The position numbers were made by a program, and so were the translations under genes. A DNA stretch of 64,000 bases, taken from Nereocystis luetkeana. Lineage: Eukaryota; Sar; Phaeophyceae; Laminariales; Laminariaceae. Within the stretch, counting starts at the first letter, position 1. Each line of letters starts with the position of its first letter. Positions 49,001 through 57,600 of this stretch are shown piece by piece. The stretch covers positions 4,527,161-4,591,160 of the forward strand of contig JARUPZ010000030.1 in assembly GCA_031213475.1 (NCBI GenBank). The letters are read 5' to 3'. The notes below the pieces were generated by a model. The model saw only the letters and a program-made list of their open reading frames with translations, was not told the DNA's origin and searched no databases.

Positions 49001-49384
49001 CCTCTCCCGCCACCACTGCCACCGCCACCGCCACCGTCGCCACCGCTACCGCCACCGCTACCGCCACCACTACGACCGTCGCTACGGCTTCGTGCCCATG
49101 AATCGGTGTCATCGTCGCCAGACGCGGAGGACAACGGGTTCAAGCCCCCGGCGCCGCGTCCGCTTAGGCCGTAACTTCTCGTCGCGGTACCACCATCACC
49201 ACCACCACCGTTGCTGCTACTGGACGTGTCTGATATCGTTTGGTGCTTGTCGCGGTCGTCGCTGTTGTTGTTGTTGTTGTCACTGCTGCCGACTCGCGGG
49301 CAGCGACGACGGCGGCGGCGCGCGGGCACAGGCGCTGTCGTTGGCCCGGCCGTAGATGAGGGTAAGGATGACTCGCTCGTTGCG
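31101..49384 (-). CDS. PIBF1: PIBF1/CEP90 centriolar protein orthologue, 16 exons
   Basis: Exons, 5' to 3': 49384-48401, 44937-44848, 44147-44033, 43835-43768, 43283-43181, 41679-41570, 40100-39968, 39571-39515, 39071-38793, 37581-37507, 35961-35845, 35153-35025, 34581-34199, 32794-32621, 31829-31676, 31250-31101 (TAA). All phases agree. The product is an almost continuous coiled coil. It aligns without gaps over long stretches to remembered human PIBF1: EYVSLKAYDLV, MDKTYLHRE, IRNSGREIFERENNALRESR, LRLKSFE, HRRLRQAVLLAHKLL, and EQPTKYMVDSIRSKDGEIES. PIBF1/CEP90 sits on centriolar satellites and distal centrioles and is needed for cilium formation, so flagellated cells are implied. Unusual features are a Gly/Ser-rich first exon (about 230 residues of low complexity), a Gly/Ala insertion in exon 13, and a short divergent tail (WYSYRQPDALRVPSP). 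The model's 5' exon begins in phase 2, so at least one more 5' exon exists. Confidence 0.92.
31318..32930. repeat. repeat E fragments with G-runs in PIBF1 introns
   Basis: 31318-31372 (ATTTGACCATTGACCACGCG...CCTTCCGAGACG) and 32870-32930 (GCCTTAGTCATTTGACCATC) are E cores. Each is beside runs of 9 or more G. Confidence 0.6.
33930..34140 (+). repeat. repeat D, partial copy
   Basis: AAGCGGTTCTTACCAGGACG...GTGAAAACCCGACGTGCTCC...CATACGACTACGGCCATGC matches 22630-22800. It is intronic, just downstream of PIBF1 exon 13 in gene orientation? No: in plus coordinates it lies below 34199, hence in the intron after exon 13. Confidence 0.7.
36010..36150. repeat. ATAGTCGTTGTGG short tandem repeat
   Basis: Four to five units of about 30 bp with the core ATATAGTCGTTGTGG, ending in (GTT)n. 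It lies in the PIBF1 intron between exons 10 and 11. Confidence 0.75.
36640..37420. repeat. CGTTACCGCTAT minisatellite, 0.8 kb
   Basis: Hexamer-based array (CGTTAC, CGCTAT, CGTTGC). It stays open in several frames on both strands (Thr-Ala-Ile-Val repeats forward; Gly-Asn-Asp-Ser and Thr-Ile-Ala-Val repeats reverse). It lies in the intron between PIBF1 exons 10 and 11 and is not coding. Confidence 0.9.
37930..38225. repeat. degenerate CCCCAACTCTAA repeat
   Basis: Units of AACCCCAACC / AGCTCTAACCCC, telomere-like in composition but not a clean CCCTAA array. It lies in the intron after PIBF1 exon 9. Confidence 0.8.
39150..39365. repeat. (CAAT)n-like tetranucleotide repeat
   Basis: Degenerate AATCAATC / AACCAATC units. 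It lies in the intron between PIBF1 exons 8 and 9. Confidence 0.85.
40915..40992. mobile_element. M3 MITE copy
   Basis: TA|CCACTCTGTTCC on the left and GGGACAGACTGG on the right, 78 bp. It lies in the intron between PIBF1 exons 6 and 7. Confidence 0.7.
42530..42606. mobile_element. M3 MITE copy
   Basis: TA|CCACTCTGTCCGTAAATATA on the left and ATATCCGCCCAGAGT on the right, about 77 bp. Confidence 0.65.
42798..42890. mobile_element. M2-type MITE, diverged
   Basis: TTAA|CCCTTTCACTTGCAGTAC, then GTTTCGGGGACAAAAC, and the right arm GTTTGTCCCCATAGCGGGAC. The outer right end has decayed. Confidence 0.6.
43325..43580 (-). repeat. dispersed repeat F, inverted copy
   Basis: The reverse of 26560-26790 and 56735-56965, including ACAGATCGTCCCACTCAGGA and GTAACATGAGCTAGATCATA. 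It lies between PIBF1 exons 4 and 5. Confidence 0.75.
44442..44549. mobile_element. M1 MITE, complete
   Basis: TA|TTACGGGGGACC...GGTCCCCCGTAA|TA, in the intron between PIBF1 exons 2 and 3. Confidence 0.88.
44978..45195. repeat. (GTGG/GGGT)n microsatellite
   Basis: A degenerate GTGGGTGGGTGG array of about 0.2 kb in PIBF1 intron 1. Confidence 0.92.
45635..45739. mobile_element. M1 MITE, complete
   Basis: CTA|TTACGGGGGGCC...GGTCCCCCGTAA|TAG, 105 bp with intact TA duplication. Confidence 0.9.
46135..46655 (-). repeat. dispersed repeat D, long inverted copy
   Basis: The reverse complement of 22300-22815 along almost its whole length (CCACCAGCTG, ACCCTGGTTGTCTT, CCAATCGACACACCGACGCC). It lies in PIBF1 intron 1. 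Confidence 0.75.
46690..46920 (+). repeat. repeat D terminus plus repeat E copy beside G-runs
   Basis: 46690-46740 repeats the D terminus (CTCATGCATGGCCGTAGTCG). 46750-46920 is E (GCCTTAGTCATTTGACAATT...TTTCGAGACGGAGCACCG...ATATATTACATAAACACT). Both follow runs of about 10-12 G and a GTACTC junction. Confidence 0.7.
47983..48168. mobile_element. M1 MITE interrupted by an M3
   Basis: M1 arms at 47983-48067 and 48147-48168 with an M3 between them. The M1 lies within M2-like sequence (GGGGCAAAACTGC on the left, TTTGTTCCTAAAACGGGACT on the right). Confidence 0.85.
48068..48146. mobile_element. M3 MITE, complete, nested in M1
   Basis: CCAGTCTGACCCGAAATATA on the left and TATTTTGGTTCAGAGTGG on the right, 79 bp, flanked by TA on both sides. 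The uninterrupted family sequence has a single TA there, so the ends CCA...TGG and the TA target are fixed. Confidence 0.88.
48401..49384 (-). CDS. PIBF1: PIBF1 5'-most reliable exon, Gly/Ser-rich
   Basis: The acceptor ACGCAACAG|CG is preceded by a pyrimidine-rich tract and an ACTCAC branch-like motif. The donor is GCGAG|GTAACA. It encodes an Arg-rich start (PARRRRRRCPR), then Asn/Ser/Gly-rich low complexity to about residue 230, then FSEDEAALMSLLGKKF. It ends in a coiled-coil segment (LQLDEEMAHLERCRDNLEGQ) that joins exon 2 in phase. The Gly-rich part is a lineage-specific expansion compared with remembered animal PIBF1. Confidence 0.8.
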
Positions 49385-50559
49385 CTGTTGCGTGAGTAAT
49401 GTTTCAAAAAGGAAGAAGGTGAAAAGTAGATGCCAAGGACAATTATGGAGGGGAAGGAGGGGGGGGAAAGGCGTAGCGGGGGGGGGTGAGATGATGTCGG
49501 CGTTCTGTTTAGTGGGTACGAGGCGCAAGGCAGGTAGTTAACCGTGTGTGTCGGTCGAACGATCGTTCTATGTGTCGTGCTACTGCTGTGCTGCGTGCGC
49601 TTTGCTTGTGTAACTTGTCTCCGAGTTATTTTCCGGTGCGTGCTGGTTGCTAATCCCACACTCGTTCGGGTTTTCGCGCCTGTAGAAGTATTTCTACCAG
49701 GCGTTCACGTTGTTTTTATGTTGGTGGGCACGCTACCCTGCCCCGCTCCGTGGGTGGTAAAGAGCTACCAGGTACCTGGTATCTATGTACAGCGATAGGG
49801 GTAAACGTTCTGCAGGCATTTTTTAGTACATCTTGAAGCTTGTATTGTAGTAGGCGTTTCGGATACAACGCCTACCTGGCACTTCTCAAAGTTACGTCGT
49901 ATGGTTATCAATGGTATGTACTGCTGTACTGCTCTAGTGCTGTACTGCTGTACTGCTCGCTGAACGAGTACGTTGAATTGCTTACTGGGGAAATATCCTC
50001 GTCGGAACTTTTCGACAGGTGCGTTGTGCCTCATCATACTCGCAGCTCGTTGCCTGGACTCGTGAGCCATTACGTACAGGACTACACACGACTTGCTGTA
50101 TGTACAACAGTATATACTATTAATAGTAGTAAATCCCTATGTACAACCCTGTTTGTACACAAATACCCGTGCCCGTTTTTATCCGTAGAACCTACGTACG
50201 TACAGCTGATTATGATATATCGTACGTATGGTACGGCAGTTGTGGTGATTCTACAACAGGTGTGGCGCACCACGGGCTCCACTCAGACCTGCGGAGGGCA
50301 TCACAGCATCGTCGTACTCGTGCATCCTATTAAAAGTTTACAGCAGCATCTCATACCAGATACCTGGTAGACGTCTACGCATGTGCAACTGGAACACGCA
50401 GCAACAGCAGCAGCAGCAGCAGCAGCAACACAACACAACAGCAGTACGTAGTGCGAGCAGGAGACCATCGGAGCTTCGGGATAGATATCAGATGTGGTGA
50501 GGTATCACAGCAAGTCTGCCAAACAAGATAGGGGGGGGGGGGGGGCGCTGACCCGTCAC

Positions 50560-51077
50560 CCTCGGTACACAGGGCCTTTTCAGTGCCTCATGACGCTCGG
50601 CTCGAGTCTGGAGAAGGACGGAGCGTCCTCCAAGCGAGCTAATGCAAGACAAAGATGCCACGGGGCATGAGGGAAATGGAAGGCCGTTAGTCTTTTCGTA
50701 GGCGCTGTTGCTGAATAGACGAGTCCTCTTCACATCATCGTACAAGAGGGTGGAAGATCTTCCCGCCTTATGTCAAACAGCAGTAAAAAACAGTGGTAAA
50801 GACAGACTGGGATTGCGAAACGCACTTGGTCGAAGAATCGGAGCTCTCGCTGCCACCAGCGTCTTCTCTTCCGCCACTGACCCCCCCCCCCCTCCGCTCG
50901 TGCCGCCTCCTCCCCCCCCTGCTCCTCCGCCGTCTCCTCCGCTGGGTATATTTCATCGTCGCTTTCAAGCGGCGAGTTGCACTGCAAGGATAAGAGCTCG
51001 CGCGGGCTGATCGCTGACGAAATCCTGAGCTCGTTTGCCAGGGCCATCACTCGGCGCTCCTCGTCCGTAGCATCCAT
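50560..51077 (-). CDS. candidate first exons of PIBF1
   Basis: ATG at 51077 opens MDATDEERRVMALANELR followed by an acidic stretch (SPLESDDEIYPAEETAEEQG), similar in character to the acidic N-terminus of PIBF1. A second candidate exon, 50638-50560 (acceptor GCATTAG, donor CGAGG|GTGACG), reads SVLLQTRAERHEALKR, reminiscent of the first PIBF1 helix. The donor phase of the second does not match the 49384 acceptor, so an exon is missing or the model is wrong. Confidence 0.3.
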
Positions 51078-51620
51078 CGCGGCGGCGGGTTCACTGTGGT
51101 GTGACGATAGCGTTGCACAGCGTGATCCAGGCTCGGTGTCGCTAGCCTTGTCCGCCACGAAGAGCAACACAACACCGCCACAGCTGGCTTTCGTATGATC
51201 CTGGACATCATATTTTTTCCCTCGATAAAAACGCATGTTTTCATTTGTGGAACTCCGACGTCGGCGGTTGGCTTTCTTTCTTTCGTTGCTTCGTTGCTAA
51301 AAGGGTGGCTCGCTTCGTTGTCTCATCTGGTTTCGGCGTTTTCGCTGTGTGGTCTACCTGCCACGTGTACTCGTACTCGCGCGAAGGACCTCTCCTACCC
51401 CATTGTCAACTTACGTACGTGCCTCCACTTTCTTCGTTGCAGGGAAAACGGAGGCAGAAAAGCGGCAACGGTCTTGTACCAGCAGCAGCACCGTCTAGCT
51501 GAACGTACACGAAGCAAGCCAGCCTGCACCCTCACGCAGTAGAAGGCTCCTGCAGCACTGACCGCTGGCTGCAGCACTGCTGTTAGATAGCACGCTAACA
51601 GCCACGACGTTCACATCGTA
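51078..51620. promoter_or_regulatory. divergent region between PIBF1 and the 51.6 kb gene
   Basis: About 0.54 kb without a supported exon, between the candidate PIBF1 start and the plus-strand ATG. A shared bidirectional promoter is possible. I see no TATA box I would defend. Confidence 0.35.
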
Positions 51621-51989
51621 ATGGCTCCGTGGCGGCATCCCATCATGAAAGACAAGTTGGTCTCCAGCCAAAATCGCGGTGCCGGCAGAGGCGCCTACAA
51701 CCGTAGTAGTCGAAGGGACAGACAGGATATGATACGCCAAACGAACCGCATTTCTGGCGTCGAAATCGCGGCGCCTGCGCCAGAGCTTCTGCTCCTTCCC
51801 CGCACGCCTGTTGCTGCTTTCGGCGACACCCTGCAGGACAGCAATCAGAGGTCGGCCACCACCAAGCATGCCGTCGCTTATGCCGAACCTGCAGCGTCCG
51901 AAGCGGCTGGGGAAAGAGTTGCGAGAGTCACGACCGAGAGCACGGTCGAAGCGGAGAGCGAGAGCCAAGCGAGACAGAGCAACCGTGGC

Positions 51990-52025
<36 letters not shown>

Positions 52026-52916
52026 GCTTCCCAGGAAGGAATAATGTCCGGGTGTCATCAGGACGTGCAGGCTGCCAGGCAGTCGTCAAGTACTGCCGAA
52101 CCAGAGAGCGAGAGCCAAGCGAGAGAGGGCGACGGCAGCAACAGCAACAACAGCAACACCAGCAGCAGCAGGAGTGCTTCCGAGGAAGGAATGCTGCTTG
52201 GGTCTCACCAGGGCATGCAGGCTGCCAGGCAGCTGTCAAGCACGGCCGAACCGGAGAGCGAGAGCCAAGCGAGAGAGGGCAACAGCAGCAACAGCAACAA
52301 CAGCAGCAACAGCAACAACAGCAGCAACAGCAACAACAGCAGCAACAGCAACAACAGCAGCAGCAGGAGTACTTCCGAGGAGGGAATGCCGCTTGGGTCT
52401 CACCAGGACATGCAGGCTGCCAGACAGTCGTCGAGCACGGCCGAACCGGAGAGCGAGAGCCAAGCGAGAGAGAGCAACGGCAGCAACAGCAACAGCAGCA
52501 GCAGGAGTGCTTCCGAGGAGGGAATGCCGCTTGGGTGTCATCAAGACATGCAAGTTGCCAGGCAGTCGTCGAGCACGGCCGAACCGGAGAGCGAGAGTCA
52601 AGCGCGAGAGAGCAACGGCAGCAACAGCAACAACAGCAGCAGCAGCAGCAGCAGCAGTGTTTCCGAGGAGGGAACGCCGCTTGGGTGTCAGCAGGACGTG
52701 CAGGCTGCCAGGCAGTTATCCTCGCAGGGAGCGGTAAATACCGCAAACCTTCCCTTGACGGGCCACGCGACAGCGGACAGCTCTACCATTCCTACGGATC
52801 GAGCAAGCTGCCTTTGTCCAGGCCACGAGGTTCTATGCGAGAAAGTTGGCGGTCGTGGGGCCGAGAGCACTTTAAAACGTCGCTCGGTGAGGCGTAGATC
52901 AATGGGCATGCCCAGC

Positions 52917-52951
<35 letters not shown>

Positions 52952-54625
52952 TGCAGCAGCAGCAACAGCAGCAAACCTTGCAGTTTCGGAAGACGCCTCC
53001 GAGCGGGGTAACAGGCAGTTTTCACCCCTACGAAAGCCTAGCAGCTCCGACGCGACGAAGAGAGGCGATGTCTCTGTCATATCACACTGCTACACAGGTG
53101 TTAACAACGTCAGTAACAGTGGCGGGGAAGAAGTATTGCCGGTGCCGGTGTCTACGACCACGACCCCGGGGAAACATCCGCTTAAAAGGCGGCGCTCTTC
53201 CAGGCGTGCGTCCATGAGCGTGGGAGGGGGCTCGTCGGTAGGGTTTTCCGCGTTAAATGCTGGCGAGCTTCGCGGGACGGTCGCTCTGCGGCGGCCCAAT
53301 GCCCCCCCCCCCGCCGCCACTGGCTTGAGAAAAAGTTCGCTGAACGGCGCGAACTGCTCTGGCGCGGGTGGCAAGGAGGACGTCTCGTCCATTCAAGAAG
53401 ACCATCCCAGGCGTCGCTCGAGTATCACACCCTCGATCGGTGCGTTTAGAGAGGCACCGCCGGTAGGGTTAACGGTCGGCGCTACTGCTGTCATCGGTGA
53501 AGCTTGCGCGGAGGCGTTTCTTGCGCGGCCTAACGTCGAAGCTTCCGCTGAAGCCACCACTGAGAGCGAAAGCGGGTCGAGTGCTTGCGCTACCATTCAA
53601 GACAACGCAGCATCCTCCTGTGGCCGCCCCCAGCGGGTTACGGCTACCCCTTCCCACGAGGAGAAGCCCATGCGTTGCTCGAAAAAGACAAGACCTTCTC
53701 CCGTAAGCGCGCGCAAGTTGTCGCTTAGCGCCGGGGAGTTTCGAGGGGTGGTCGACCCCACGCTTCTCAGCGTCGACCTTATCCCCGACGAGGCCGCGGC
53801 GACGGGTGGAACCGGTGCGGTTGGTGGGGATGGTTGCTCTTCCGGCGGTCAGGGGAGAGAGGCGGCCGCTCGAGAGGAGCTTCTTCCCGCGCGTCGGTCG
53901 ATTGAAGAGTGTAGGGCTTCATTCGCAGGCGGAACTCCATCTGCAGGCAGGGCTTCATCGCCAAGCAGAGCTTCGTCAACAGGCAGGGCTTCACCAGCAA
54001 GCAGGGCTTTACCAGTAAACAGGGCTTCGTCGGAAGGTGAGGCTTCTTCGACAGGCAAGACTTCATCGGCAAGCAGGGTTAGGGTGTCGCCAGGAGGATC
54101 TCCGGTTGGTGCCGGCAAGCTCCACTGGTCACCCGCGATTATGTCATCGCTTATCGAAGGGGCGACGCTTACCGACCGAAGCTATTGTGCCGCCAAGCGA
54201 GATATTCCAGCTCGAAAGAGGCAGGCGAGGCGACGATCGGTGAGGTTTCTGCCTACAGGCGTGGCCGACGAGGCAGGGGGGATGGCGGCGGCGACGCGTG
54301 TGCTAGCAAGCGTTTCTTCTTCGTTCGATGGAGTGAAGAGTTGCTGTCTTGGGGAGCGAGGGCGGACGGGAGTCATCGCTGACGTGTTGAATGAGGTGAT
54401 ATTCGATATTTGTTTTCGTTTTGGGAGTGGCTTTGTGTTTTGTTTGTTTTTCCATCTGGTGCGTGGCGGGCGGGTAGGGGGGCAGGCGGAACACCAATTT
54501 GTCCATCTGCAGTGTTCACACAGCACAGACCTTGACAGTCTGGATTTTATTTCACTTTACGTTTTTCGCCCGTTGCCGAGAAAGAGGGCGGCAAGCACAA
54601 GCACACTGCTTATTCCACCCCACAT

Positions 54626-54673
<48 letters not shown>

Positions 54674-57600
54674 CGCGTCGGCCACATCACTGCACAGTAA
54701 CTCGGGGGGCTTGCACAGCTGTACCGCCACATGTTTCCCCGTTAAATCAGCGAGACTTTACGAATCAAGATTTCCTCGATATCCGAACGGTCTGCTCTTC
54801 TCTTTCTGGTACCTCGCGTGCATGCAACCGACCGAATCCACCTACCCCCTTGACGTGGTCCTCCCTTTTCCCCTATCCGCCACGGCAATAAACGAAGTCT
54901 GTGCACAGATTGGAGGCGACGTCGACCGCGCCCATGGCGGACGGGGTGTCACGATTGCTACTGTCGCTGTTGGTGGAACTGGTGGCGGCGGAAACGTGCG
55001 TGGTTCAACACGAGAGAAAGGCAGCTGGAGCAGGTGTGGGGAGGGGCGGGGATGGGGAGGGGGGCGGGGGGGTACTCATGTGTAGCTCGCCTTAGTCATT
55101 TGGCCATTGACCACGCCTCCCTTTCGAGACAGAGCTGCTCCTAGTAAGAGACACCTTCGACGTTGGGGAGCTCGTTACGTTCTTTCAATATTTTACGTTG
55201 AAACTTGAGAAAGGTTGATGGTGTCGTTCTGCTCACAATGCAGAACGTTGGTTGTTTCAAGCGTGGCGCTAGTTTTTGTAGATAAGGTAAGCACTTTAGA
55301 TTGGAGTCGACTGTTAGAGAGAGGAAGGGGGGGGAGGGGCGTACTTCTTTGTTGCTTGCCTTAGTCATTTGACCATTCACCTCGCATCGAGGGGGGGGGT
55401 AGGTTTGCAGGAGTGGCGACGACACCAGGATCCTTGACGATTTTTTGTCGAGGCTTGGGGAAGGCTTTCGCGAACGCCTTTTTTGGGGGGGGGTTGGAAT
55501 GGTTCGCTATTACCACCGCGAGGTTAGGGCACATACGCCCCTGCGTCTACCGCGGAGTGCAAGCGTGATCGCGCAAGCCTATAACAGGTTTGTCTCAGCG
55601 GCTACGTATTTTTTTCTAACGGTTCAAGCTTAGCCCTAACCTTACGTATATTTTTCGTGCAGCAGAGGGTAATGAAGCGGGAACCGATGTCCCCGCTGGA
55701 TCCAAACTATGTTGAGCGAAATTACTTTTTGCCTGTTTCGTTTTTGTTTTTCAGCTTTTGTTTCACTGGAGCCTATCGTATCCACGGACTAAATTATGGC
55801 AGTGGTGTTGATATGATATTATCCTATAAAAAGGAGAAGAGCGGCTCGTGCCTGTCACCCGTAAGATCCAATCCTCGCGGGCTATAGGCCTTCGAAGATA
55901 ATCGGCGTCCTCGGGCTCCACATAAAGACGCCTCCGATATCGCTTTCCATTTTTTTTTTCGAGGCACCGCAGACATCCGGAAAAAAGCGTTGGCGACGAA
56001 GAGAAAGAGGGTGCGTTTCTGCTCGTTCGACTTCTCCACCGTCGACATGCCCTGGGACACTGCGGATGGTTCAGACCTCTCAGGTGAGCGGGGGGGTGGG
56101 AATTTGTCGAGGTTGTTCCTGTTTTTTTTGTTCAACATATTTTGTAGAGTCCTGCCACACCAGACCATCCCATACCATTCCGAATCATAAGATACTATAC
56201 CATACCACACAGTACATGCCATACCATATACATACCATGCCATGATACGCCACACAGCAAACCACCCCATCACGCCAGCACTCCACCTCACATCAACATC
56301 ATACCGCACCGCACCACCACCTGTTCTTCAACTTCCCACAGCTGCGGAGGTCGCAAAGTGCCTAGAAAGCGTGACAGAAGCCCAACAGCGACTCCAGGAA
56401 GCCCTGCAGGAACTCAGGGACGAAGGAGGCGAAGACGGACACGGGGTCACATCATGGAAGGCGTTCTTGTGTGAATTGCGCGCCTTGTCTGTCTCAGCCA
56501 CCGTGGGCCCCACCGTGCTTGGAGCGCGTCGAGGGTGCCTTGTGGCTGGCGATGATAGTGGGGGTACGGGGGCTTGGCGAAAAAAGTGGGATATCGGCGA
56601 TTCGGCGGCGGTGGAGGCGGTGGCGAGGCGGGACGCGTCAAAGGCTGCCCGGTTCTTGCTGGCTGAGCTGGTGCCTTTAGAGGGGGTTCAGGTGCGAATG
56701 GTGTACAGGTCGCGGACAGATCATTCCGACCTGATGATCTAAATCTTTCACGGCAGATATACCATCTATTCCTGATCTGTATGATCTGTATGATCGAGTT
56801 CATGTTGCCGGATGGGAGCTGCGTGGCCTGCATGATCTGGGGCATGTGTTTCCTGAGTTGGATCTGTACTGTACAGATCATCCTGCAATCATCTCATAAC
56901 GGCAAGTATAGGAGGTAGGTGATCTAGATGACCTATCTGTAGATAGATAGATAGATAGATCGTCATCTCTCTGATACGTGGATTGGTGATGTTGTGGCCT
57001 TGTAGGGATACACTACGTACAGTATCCCTTTTGGAACTCCATCCACGGCATCTGGAGGTTAAATTACTTGGAATTAGAGTAGCATCCAAGACTACGGGGG
57101 GGCGGGGTATATACTCGGAGAATGAAAAATACGTCGACCATCTGGGGAGGGGAGAGGAGGGAGGAGGGCGTACTCATTTGTCGCATGCCTTAGTCATTTG
57201 ACCATTGACCACGCATCCCTTTAGAGAGACTGAATACCGCTCCTACTCCGAGTAGAGACACCTCCGACTTTTGGGCGTTCAATACGTGTTTTACATACAA
57301 GTATACTATAATATATAGAAAAGACTTTGCTCGTCTTATAAAATGGTACGGAGGGGGAGGGAAGTAGTATGGTCGGTGCAGTCTTGGCGTTTTGATGGGC
57401 GACCGTCGAGACGCGAAAGTAGTTTTCGATGGCCTGGGTGGCCCGCGGCTTTCAGCCTACCACTCTGCCCGAGAATGTAGTCCCCTTTTTTTGTTCACAC
57501 CAAAGTCTCAACGGGAATTGTTTTCGCACCAGAGTCCGAACGGTGCTTGTATTTCCGGCCACTTCTAGAACGGAACTATAAGGAACGTTCATACATTAAT

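Noticed and set aside
52052..52897. Poly-Gln protein on the plus strand and poly-Cys protein on the minus strand
   Set aside because: Shadow frames of the Ser-rich modules. The 925-codon frame has the non-repeat coding content and joins later exons.
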